From: Flavobacteriales bacterium
Lineage (GTDB): Bacteria; Bacteroidota; Bacteroidia; Flavobacteriales_D; Parvicellaceae
NCBI GenBank assembly: GCA_027047735.1
Contig: JALTUD010000413.1
Coordinates: 1 to 5,236 of the forward strand
DNA length: 5,236 nucleotides
Direction of reading: 5' to 3'
A program made the position numbers and the translations under genes. Below are positions 1 through 5,181 of this stretch, piece by piece (the first letter of the stretch is position 1; each line of letters begins with the position of its first letter). The notes under the pieces are model-generated. The model worked only from the letters and a program-made list of their open reading frames with translations, ran no database searches and was not told the DNA's origin.

Positions 1-94
1 TCTTTGCATAGCCCCAGCTATGGAAATAAAATATGAAGAAGTATGAGGGCGACAAAACCGCTTTATGTGCTTACTTTCATTTCACGTTAGGGAT
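1..94. repeat. Partial copy of the 159-bp palindromic repeat (right half)
   Basis: This is the central loop region and right arm of the same element that is complete at 98-256. It shares TAGCCCCAGCTATGGAAA with the full copy (9-26 against 172-189), then ATGAAGA, CGCTTTAT and the terminal GTTAGGGAT (86-94). One single-base indel and many substitutions separate it from the full copy, so it is an older or diverged member. The left arm lies outside the window. All three forward frames stop early, and nothing suggests a gene tail. Confidence 0.8.
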
Positions 95-106
95 ACAATC
101 CCTAAC
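86..106. repeat. Head-to-head dyad joining two repeat copies
   Basis: GTTAGGGAT (86-94) and ATCCCTAAC (98-106) are perfect 9-bp inverted arms around the spacer ACA. They are the end of the partial copy and the start of the full copy. The same arrangement, with the spacer reading TGT on this strand (ACA on the other), occurs at 4857-4877. As RNA it would be a 9-bp hairpin with a 3-nt loop. No T-run follows on either strand, so it is not a standard intrinsic terminator. Confidence 0.75.
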
Positions 107-256
107 GCGAGTGAAATTGGCGAATAGAAAGTGAATTTTTGGTTTCTTAGACGATGAATAAAAAATTTGCGTAGCCCCAGCTATGGAAAATTTTTATGAA
201 GATGTATAAGGAATCAAAAAACGCTTTATATCGTCTATTTTGCTCATGTTAGGGAT
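98..256 (+). repeat. 159-bp palindromic interspersed repeat, left full copy
   Basis: The element starts with ATCCCTAAC and ends with GTTAGGGAT. It is an imperfect palindrome over its whole length: the left arm (98-175) and the reverse complement of the right arm (180-256) share ATCCCTAAC, GAG, AAAT, CGA, AAAG, ATAAAAA and TAGC in the same order, roughly 70% overall by eye. The centre is TAGC-CCCA-GCTA (172-183), a hairpin with a 4-nt loop. The copy at 4869-5027 matches it in inverted orientation with 9 mismatches in 159 positions and no indels. It encodes no plausible protein. Its form fits a MITE-like or REP/BIME-like interspersed element; I see no clear target-site duplication, so the mode of spread is unknown. 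Confidence 0.85.
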
Positions 257-361
257 TCCAACTAACGTTAAAATACAACATTGATAATCAAATAATTACA
301 AAATAGCCGTAATTTTTACGTTAGCTCAAAAACTCAACTGTTTTTTCACAGTCGCTTAATA
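257..361. other. AT-rich spacer with an internal inverted repeat
   Basis: No gene is visible here. CTAACGT (262-268, followed by TAAAA) is inverted as TTTTACGTTAG (314-324), and inside it ATTAC (295-299) pairs with GTAAT (309-313). The outer arms resemble the CTAACGT ends of the neighbouring palindromic repeats, so the stretch may be a decayed repeat member or an insertion between two repeat ends. A weak ACTGT/ACAGT pair also lies near 337-353. No function can be assigned. Confidence 0.4.
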
Positions 362-416
362 ATCCCTAACGTGAGTAAAAAGAGCGGTAAGAAAATGGTG
401 TTTTGTCTTTGTATTG
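362..416. repeat. Degenerate half-unit of the palindromic repeat
   Basis: ATCCCTAACGTGAGTAAAA at 362-380 matches the left terminus of the full element (ATCCCTAACGCGAGTGAAA at 98-116), followed by a looser match (GCGGTAAGAAAATGG against GCGAATAGAAAGTG). The similarity fades toward 410. It lies just beyond the 3' end of the minus-strand exported-protein gene. Confidence 0.55.
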
Positions 417-436
417 AAAAATATTACTTGTAATAT
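415..436 (-). terminator. Possible intrinsic terminator of the minus-strand gene pair
   Basis: ATATTAC (421-427) and GTAATAT (430-436) are perfect 7-bp inverted arms with only TT between them, so the real hairpin would have six pairs and a 4-nt loop. Read on the minus strand the stem is followed directly by a short T-run, about 28 nt past the TAG stop of the exported-protein gene. The stem is AT-rich and weak, but position and T-run fit a terminator for the two-gene unit. Confidence 0.4.
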
Positions 437-463
437 CATTTCAATGTTTAAACGGTATAAGTA

Positions 464-1054
464 CTATTTTCCTACTACCGTTTCCATACCCGTACTCACA
501 GCATAAATATAAGGATACCCGGGAAGGAAATTTACCGAAACAGCTTGGTAATTATTAAAGAAGTAGTCATATTGAATTTGACCGCCATACCAGACAAACT
601 TTCGTTCCCAAGTCTTGTTTTTTCCAAGGCGAATAAAATTACTATCGGTTTTATATCCTTCTATTTTATTCCAGTTCCTTCGGTAGTAAAACAAAGGACC
701 AAAACTAAAAGAGCCTTGATGTTTTTCGCTTTTGAAATTAACTATATCGTCCAAAAGATTAATTCCAACGTGAGAAACTCCGGCGAAGTGTCCCGTGCAA
801 TCGTTTACTAAAAACGTTTGAACTGCTTTGATGCCGAGATATGGCGAAAAATTGTAAGAAAAACAAAAGGTAATACTTCTGAAAAAGGTAAGATTTCCTT
901 TTTTGTTGATTTTATAACGATAAAATTGCTCGTTTCCATCTGTTTTGGGGTGATAACCAATCCCACCCAATTTAATGCCCCAAGTAATACTTTGAGCAGA
1001 GTAGGAGTGTATAAGCAGAAAAAAAGATAGTGTTATAGAAACCGTTTTAATCAA
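464..1054 (-). CDS. Small exported protein of unknown function, possible outer-membrane beta-barrel
   Basis: I do not recognise a named family. The 196-residue product begins with a typical Sec signal peptide: Lys3, a hydrophobic stretch SITLSFFLLI, and a likely cleavage after SYSA around residue 20. The mature part is rich in aromatic residues and glycine, with alternating segments such as FSFGPLFYYRRNW (about 116-128) and FVWYGGQIQYDYFF (about 153-166), which suggests beta-strands of a small outer-membrane barrel or a periplasmic beta protein; this is inference. There is no lipobox, and the only cysteines in the mature part are Cys64 and Cys86. The start must be TTG (1052-1054): it is the only start-like codon before the signal peptide, and the in-frame TAA of the upstream peptidase gene lies five codons before it. 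It follows that gene by 12 nt and is probably cotranscribed and translationally coupled with it. It ends with TAG. Confidence 0.82.
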   Translation of the reverse strand: MIKTVSITLSFFLLIHSYSAQSITWGIKLGGIGYHPKTDGNEQFYRYKINKKGNLTFFRSITFCFSYNFSPYLGIKAVQTFLVNDCTGHFAGVSHVGINLLDDIVNFKSEKHQGSFSFGPLFYYRRNWNKIEGYKTDSNFIRLGKNKTWERKFVWYGGQIQYDYFFNNYQAVSVNFLPGYPYIYAVSTGMETVVGK

Positions 1055-1066
1055 GGGAGGTAAACT

Positions 1067-2038
1067 TTAGAGCGATGAGGTTGGTCTTGAAGCAATTTCA
1101 ATAACCTTTTCATATTCTTCAGCGGTTAAGTCGTTAAAGAAATAATGAACAGGATTTACAGCCTTTCCGTTTTTTCTAACTTCATAATGAACGTGTGGGC
1201 CGGTAGAAACCCCTGTGTTTCCCAAAAATGCAATCACTTCTCCTCTTTTTACCTTCTGTCCTACTTTTACATTGAATCTGTCACAGTGAGCATATCGTGT
1301 TTCGTAGCCGAAACCATGGTCAATTACGACCAAATTTCCGTAACCACTCATTTTATTATCGGCTCTGACTACAACACCATCGCCTGTTGCGTATATTTTC
1401 GTGCCGATATTACCTGTAAAGTCCAACCCGGCGTGCATTTTTAAAATATGATGAACAGGGTGCATACGCATACCGAAACCGGAAGCCAAACGTGTTAAAT
1501 CTTTATTGGAGATAGGTTGAATAGATGGAATACAACGCAACATTTCTTCCTTCTTTTTGACTAAGCTGACAACCTCGTCAAAAGAGTGCGATTGAGCTAC
1601 CAAGGCTTTTTCCAATTGGTGAATTTTTTTATCGGTTTCGATAATCAAATCACCGTGTGTAAGTCCTTCGTATTTTTTGTAAACATTGGGGTTGCCTCCT
1701 GTTCCACCTCGTCTTTTATAAAGAGGGTAAGGGTCAGCATTAAATAAGGCTCGGTAAATCTCTGTGTCTCTTTTCTCTATGTCATTTAATACGGAGAGAG
1801 CTAAATCTACCTCTTTTTTCTTTTCTTCCAGTTCTATTTTTGTGGTTTCCAAGTCTTCCGCCAATTCCTTGTGTCCCATTTTTTTAATTTTGGAAAAAGA
1901 AACGGCAATAATCAACGTTGCCAATACAATACCCGAAATAAGATGAAAAGAGAGTTTACGCAACCAATAACGCCAAGTAGTTTCTACTTTTTCGTAATTA
2001 AGTGTTTCCGGATTGTATTTATATTTAGTTTTCGACAA
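1067..2038 (-). CDS. Membrane-anchored M23 family (LytM-type) metallopeptidase
   Basis: This 323-residue protein is a probable cell-wall endopeptidase acting on peptidoglycan cross-bridges in the periplasm. Residues 1-32 are a basic cytoplasmic tail of the type common in Bacteroidota M23 proteins (KYKYNPETLNYEKVE). One membrane segment follows (about 33-48, LISGIVLATLIIAVSF), then charged heptad-like stretches at about 54-90 and 133-166 that probably form coiled coils. The peptidase domain spans about 180-298. Zinc ligands are expected at His202 and Asp206 (HAGLD) and His284 (HVH), with His251 (YAH) and His282 as the other conserved active-site histidines. All are present, so it should be an active enzyme and not a degenerate regulator of the EnvC/NlpD type. 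The start is TTG (2036-2038): an in-frame TAA lies two codons upstream and the next methionine is residue 54, beyond the membrane segment. It is divergent from alaS. Exact substrate and partners cannot be told. Confidence 0.95.
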   Translation of the reverse strand: MSKTKYKYNPETLNYEKVETTWRYWLRKLSFHLISGIVLATLIIAVSFSKIKKMGHKELAEDLETTKIELEEKKKEVDLALSVLNDIEKRDTEIYRALFNADPYPLYKRRGGTGGNPNVYKKYEGLTHGDLIIETDKKIHQLEKALVAQSHSFDEVVSLVKKKEEMLRCIPSIQPISNKDLTRLASGFGMRMHPVHHILKMHAGLDFTGNIGTKIYATGDGVVVRADNKMSGYGNLVVIDHGFGYETRYAHCDRFNVKVGQKVKRGEVIAFLGNTGVSTGPHVHYEVRKNGKAVNPVHYFFNDLTAEEYEKVIEIASRPTSSL

Positions 2039-2065
2039 AGTTTAAATTCTATTTGAAATTGACCG

Positions 2066-2096
2066 CAAAATTAGTCTAAAAACCTTAAATTCGCAA
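2066..2096 (-). promoter_or_regulatory. Bacteroidota-type promoter of the M23 peptidase gene
   Basis: Read on the minus strand, TTG (2096-2094) is followed after 20 nt by TAATTTTG (2073-2066), an exact match to the Bacteroidota sigma-ABfr -7 element TAnnTTTG with the -33 TTG at the usual distance. Transcription would start near 2060 and give a 5' leader of only about 20 nt before the TTG start codon. It should serve the M23 gene and the exported-protein gene behind it. Confidence 0.7.
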
Positions 2097-2106
2097 CTTT
2101 TAGAGC

Positions 2107-2135
2107 TTGTGAGATAGTTAAAGAGCTTAGAATTT
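2107..2135 (+). promoter_or_regulatory. Weak candidate promoter of alaS
   Basis: TTG (2107-2109), an 18-nt gap and TAGAATTT (2128-2135) fit the Bacteroidota pattern only in part: the -7 box lacks the final G and has A for the first T of TTTG. TAATTTAG (2150-2157) is closer to consensus but touches the ATG and would leave no leader. The divergent promoter for the M23 gene lies just beside it, so the two could influence each other. Confidence 0.3.
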
Positions 2136-2157
2136 AACAAAAATTATCTTAATTTAG

Positions 2158-4803
2158 ATGAAAGCAAAACAAATCAGACAAACATTTTTAGACTTTTTTG
2201 AAAGTAAAAAGCACAAGATTGTGCCATCCGCACCAATGGTCGTTAAAAACGACCCGACGTTGATGTTTAACAATGCGGGAATGAATCAGTTTAAAGATAT
2301 TTTTTTAGGCAATGTTGAGGCGAAGGACAAACGTGTGGCTAATTCCCAAAAATGTTTGCGTGTTTCGGGTAAACACAATGATTTGGAAGAGGTAGGAGTG
2401 GATACCTATCACCACACGATGTTTGAGATGTTAGGCAATTGGAGTTTTGGAGACTATTTCAAAAAAGAAGCGATAGAATGGGCGTGGGAATTGTTGACAG
2501 AGGTATATAAGATAGATAAAGATCGTTTGTACGTTACCGTTTTTGAAGGAGATAAAGAAGATGGTTTGGAATTAGATGAAGAAGCGACGGAAATATGGTC
2601 AAAACTTGTTCCAAAAGAAAGAATAATCCCCAGCAATAAAAAAGATAATTTTTGGGAAATGGGAGATACCGGACCTTGTGGCCCTTGTTCCGAGATTCAT
2701 GTAGATTTAAGAGATGATGCAGAACGAGAAAAAATCGATGGTTTAACTTTAGTAAACCAAGACCACCCGCAAGTAATAGAGATTTGGAATTTGGTTTTTA
2801 TGCAATATATGCGGATGGCTGACGGAAGTCTTGTTCCTCTAAAAGATAAACACATTGATACAGGAATGGGGTTTGAGCGTTTGGCGATGACTTTACAAGG
2901 GAAGACCAGTAACTATGATACTGATATTTTTCAACCTATCATTAAGGAGATAGAACAAATTTCAGGCGAAAAATATTTAACCAATGAAGAATTGAAAGGG
3001 GATGATACGCCTGTAAATATTGCGATGCGTGTAATAGCCGATCATTTAAGAACGATTGCTTTTTCTATTGCAGATGGGCAGTTGCCTTCCAATACGGGAG
3101 CCGGGTATGTGATACGCAGAATCTTGCGTAGGGCGGTGCGTTACGGTTACCAAACATTGGATTTAAAAGAGCCTTTTATTTACAAGTTGGTGCCGGTTTT
3201 GGTTGCTGAAATGGGAGATGCTTTTCCTGAGTTAAAAAAACAGCAAGACTTAATAGAAAAAGTAATCAAAGAAGAAGAACAATCTTTTTTGAGGACTTTA
3301 GAGCAAGGTATTAAAAGATTGGATACCGTTTGCGATAAATTAAAAAGTGAGGGGAAAAAACAAATCTCCGGCGAGATGGTTTTTGAGCTGTACGATACTT
3401 TTGGGTTTCCTGTGGATTTAACGGCTTTGATAGCACAAGAAAAAGGGTTGTCGATTGACGAAGAAGGCTTTCAAAAAGAGTTGGAGAAGCAAAAAACACG
3501 TTCAAGAAAAGCTTCGGAAACAGAGTCAGGAGATTGGGTTGTGTTGAGAGAAGATGATGAAGAGGAATTTATTGGTTACGATTTTACAGAAAGTCCGGTG
3601 CATATTGTCCGTTATCGAGAAATAAAAGCTAAGAATAAAACGGTTTATCAATTGGTTTTAAATCATACACCTTTTTATCCTGAAGGAGGAGGACAAGTGG
3701 GAGATACCGGTTTATTGGTTGGTGAAGATGAAAAAATAGCGATTATTGATACGAAAAAAGAAAATAATTTAATTGTTCACTTTGCTAAGGAACTTCCTAA
3801 AAATCCGAATGCTGAATTTAAGGCAGTCGTGGATGTAGAAAAAAGAAAACGAACCGCTAATAATCATTCTGCGACACACTTGCTACACGAGGCACTTAGA
3901 AAAGTATTGGGAGAGCATGTAGAACAAAAAGGTTCGTTAGTGAATGACAAATACTTACGTTTTGATTTTTCTCATTTCGGTAAGGTAAACGATGAAGAAC
4001 TGCAAGAAGTGGAGCGATTGGTTAATCATAAAATACGTGAAGCAATAGCTTTGAATGAAAAAAGAAATGTGCCGATAGAGGAAGCTGAAAAAATGGGGGC
4101 GATGATGCTTTTTGGAGAGAAGTACGGTGATGTGGTACGAGTTATTCAGTTTGGTACATCTGTGGAGTTGTGCGGAGGAATACACGTGTCCAATACGGCT
4201 CAAATCGGACAGTTTAAGATTGTGAGCGAAAGTTCAATTGCTTCGGGAGTTCGACGAATTGAAGCGATTACGGGAGAAGAAGCGGATAAGTTTATTCGTG
4301 AACAGTTGAATGTGGTTAAAGAGCTAAAAACGATATTGAAAAATCCCAAGAGCTTGGTGCAGTCGGTAGAGAGTTTATTGGAGCAAAATAATCAATTAAG
4401 TAAAGAGATAGAATTGCTAAAGGCTGAAAAGGCAAAGGCAATGAAAGGGGAATTAAAAAATAAAATTACTCAGGTAAATGGTGTAAGTTTTTTAGCAGAA
4501 AAAGTGGCGTTAGATACCAAACAAATCAAAGATTTATCGTTTCAGTTAAAAGGTGAGATAGATGATTTGTTTATGGTGTTGGGAAGCACGGAAGGAGGTA
4601 AAACTACTTTATCTGTCGCTGTTTCTGATAAATTGATTAAAGAAAAAGGATTACACGCGGGAAATATAGTACGAGAATTAGCTAAAGAAATTAACGGCGG
4701 TGGTGGTGGTCAACCGATGTTTGCTACTGCAGGAGGTAAAAACCCGAATGGGATTGATGGAGCTTTGGAGAAGGCAAAGAGGGTTATTGAAGGTGCTATG
4801 TAA
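2158..4803 (+). CDS. alaS: Alanine-tRNA ligase (alanyl-tRNA synthetase)
   Basis: This cytoplasmic class II synthetase charges tRNA-Ala with alanine using ATP and hydrolyses mischarged Ser- and Gly-tRNA-Ala. The 881-residue length is normal and all domains are intact. The catalytic domain (about 1-250) contains the motif 2 region NSQKCLRVSGKHNDLEEVG, with Arg68 the likely motif 2 arginine, and motif 3 DTGMGFERLA (234-243). The tRNA-recognition domain follows, with PSN at 310-312 (Asn312 matching the G3:U70-reading Asn of E. coli) and YDTFGFPVDLT around 412-422. The editing domain carries its zinc-site residues in HSATH (His570, His574) and CGGIH (Cys672, His676). A coiled-coil stretch (about 715-745) leads to the C-Ala domain with the glycine-rich GGGGGQP and a complete C-terminus. 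The ATG has no Shine-Dalgarno sequence, as is usual in Bacteroidota. It is divergent from the M23 gene. No defect is visible. Confidence 0.98.
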   Translation: MKAKQIRQTFLDFFESKKHKIVPSAPMVVKNDPTLMFNNAGMNQFKDIFLGNVEAKDKRVANSQKCLRVSGKHNDLEEVGVDTYHHTMFEMLGNWSFGDYFKKEAIEWAWELLTEVYKIDKDRLYVTVFEGDKEDGLELDEEATEIWSKLVPKERIIPSNKKDNFWEMGDTGPCGPCSEIHVDLRDDAEREKIDGLTLVNQDHPQVIEIWNLVFMQYMRMADGSLVPLKDKHIDTGMGFERLAMTLQGKTSNYDTDIFQPIIKEIEQISGEKYLTNEELKGDDTPVNIAMRVIADHLRTIAFSIADGQLPSNTGAGYVIRRILRRAVRYGYQTLDLKEPFIYKLVPVLVAEMGDAFPELKKQQDLIEKVIKEEEQSFLRTLEQGIKRLDTVCDKLKSEGKKQISGEMVFELYDTFGFPVDLTALIAQEKGLSIDEEGFQKELEKQKTRSRKASETESGDWVVLREDDEEEFIGYDFTESPVHIVRYREIKAKNKTVYQLVLNHTPFYPEGGGQVGDTGLLVGEDEKIAIIDTKKENNLIVHFAKELPKNPNAEFKAVVDVEKRKRTANNHSATHLLHEALRKVLGEHVEQKGSLVNDKYLRFDFSHFGKVNDEELQEVERLVNHKIREAIALNEKRNVPIEEAEKMGAMMLFGEKYGDVVRVIQFGTSVELCGGIHVSNTAQIGQFKIVSESSIASGVRRIEAITGEEADKFIREQLNVVKELKTILKNPKSLVQSVESLLEQNNQLSKEIELLKAEKAKAMKGELKNKITQVNGVSFLAEKVALDTKQIKDLSFQLKGEIDDLFMVLGSTEGGKTTLSVAVSDKLIKEKGLHAGNIVRELAKEINGGGGGQPMFATAGGKNPNGIDGALEKAKRVIEGAM

Positions 4804-4810
4804 AGAAAAT

Positions 4811-4865
4811 AGTTATCGTCTGAGAGTTATAAACTCCGCTTTTTGCACTTTTCTGCGTTAGGGAT
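4811..4865. repeat. Degenerate half-unit of the palindromic repeat behind alaS
   Basis: Read on the minus strand it begins ATCCCTAACGC (4865-4855), the exact first 11 bases of the full element, and near its other end has CTCAGACGATAACTA against CTTAGACGATGAATA in the full copy (147-161). The middle is diverged. It starts only a few bases after the alaS stop codon, so it forms the immediate 3' untranslated region. It holds a small hairpin, GAGTT-ATA-AACTC (4824-4836), with five T residues soon after (4840-4844), which could act as a weak terminator for alaS. Confidence 0.5.
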
Positions 4866-4877
4866 TGTATCCCTAAC
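4857..4877. repeat. Head-to-head dyad behind alaS
   Basis: GTTAGGGAT (4857-4865) and ATCCCTAAC (4869-4877) form a perfect 9-bp inverted repeat around TGT. It joins the degenerate half-unit to the full copy and mirrors the dyad at 86-106, including the spacer (ACA on the opposite strand). In the alaS transcript it would form a tight hairpin about 55 nt after the stop codon. No T-run follows, so any role in transcription end or mRNA 3' protection is inference. Confidence 0.7.
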
Positions 4878-5027
4878 ACGAGCAAAATAGACAGTATAAA
4901 GCGTTTTTTGATTCCTTATACTTCTTCATAAAAATTTTCCATAGCTGGTGCTATGCAAAATTTTTATTCATCGTCTAAGAAACCAAAAATTCACTTTCTA
5001 TCCGCCAATTTCGCTCGCGTTAGGGAT
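4869..5027 (-). repeat. 159-bp palindromic interspersed repeat, right full copy (inverted)
   Basis: The reverse complement of this stretch aligns without gaps to 98-256, with 150 of 159 bases identical. The central hairpin here is CATAGC-ACCA-GCTATG on the reverse strand, flanked on both sides by AAAATTTT-type tracts that extend the pairing. Its termini are ATCCCTAAC (4869-4877) and GTTAGGGAT (5019-5027). The last 11 bases, GCGTTAGGGAT, are also the first bases of the structured segment that follows. The conservation of both arms suggests recent spread or gene conversion between copies. Confidence 0.88.
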
Positions 5028-5154
5028 AGTAGTGGCATCCTTTTGTGTTGTTGCGTATATGCAACACAAAAGATATAACGGATAGCCCGACCCCAATTTA
5101 CAAAAACAACGTTTCGCGGGAGCGATATGTTGTTTTTGTAAATTGGGGGAACGC
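5017..5154 (+). ncRNA. Probable structured small RNA or leader with three stems, upstream of the M16 gene
   Basis: The stretch folds by eye into three nested stems. A closing stem pairs GCGTT (5017-5021) with AACGC (5150-5154). The second stem pairs CTTTTGTGTTG (5040-5050) with CAACACAAAAG (5062-5072), 11 perfect pairs. The third pairs 5091-5110 with 5129-5148, 20 perfect pairs, capped by TCGC-GGGA-GCGA (5114-5125) with a GNRA-type loop. The joining segments, around AGGGATAGTAGTGGCAT and ATATAACGGATAGCCCGA, recall an intergenic RNA-like element I know to be frequent in flavobacterial genomes, possibly the Flavo-1 RNA motif; that name is from memory and unverified. The orientation toward the M16 gene is inferred from this resemblance and from position. 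It could be an independent small RNA, a cis-acting leader of the M16 gene, or the end module of the adjoining repeat. I see no clear TAnnTTTG promoter just before it. Confidence 0.5.
5091..5148. repeat. Perfect 20-bp inverted repeat with GNRA-capped inner stem
   Basis: Arms 5091-5110 and 5129-5148 are exact reverse complements, starting with CCCC and ending with GGGG, around an 18-base centre. In the centre TCGC (5114-5117) pairs with GCGA (5122-5125) around GGGA. No T-run follows GGGG on the plus strand (GAACGCCC comes next), so it is not a typical intrinsic terminator there, though a hairpin this strong could stall RNA polymerase or shield RNA ends. It is the third stem of the RNA-like element listed at 5017-5154. 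Confidence 0.85.
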
Positions 5155-5181
5155 CCAAATAAATTAAATGAATACAGGATT

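Noticed and set aside
1..463. CRISPR array or tandem-repeat locus
   Set aside because: The repeats are long, palindromic and few, with no regular short direct repeats and spacers and no cas genes.
545..1030. Open frames on the plus strand across the exported-protein gene (545-811, 818-1030)
   Set aside because: They are antisense to a gene with a clear signal peptide, show no family features and have low-complexity basic composition.
1145..2056. Plus-strand open frames across the M23 gene (1145-1444, 1764-1946, 1871-2056)
   Set aside because: They overlap antisense to conserved catalytic motifs and coiled-coil codons; serine- and phenylalanine-rich products are typical shadows of AAA/GAA-rich genes.
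2454..4203. Minus-strand open frames inside alaS (2454-2636, 3311-3505, 3955-4203)
   Set aside because: alaS is intact and fully conserved over these stretches; the reverse frames carry no recognisable domain.
2158..4803. Unusual or duplicated AlaRS acting as a resistance or regulatory paralogue
   Set aside because: All catalytic, tRNA-recognition, editing and C-Ala motifs are standard and the length is typical, so it is best read as the housekeeping enzyme.
4869..5027. Insertion sequence with terminal inverted repeats
   Set aside because: At 159 bp it encodes nothing and no target duplication is evident, so it is listed as a palindromic repeat and not as an IS element.
5091..5148. Intrinsic terminator for alaS
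   Set aside because: The stem is strong but followed by GAACGCCC and not a T-run, and it lies almost 300 bases after the stop codon.
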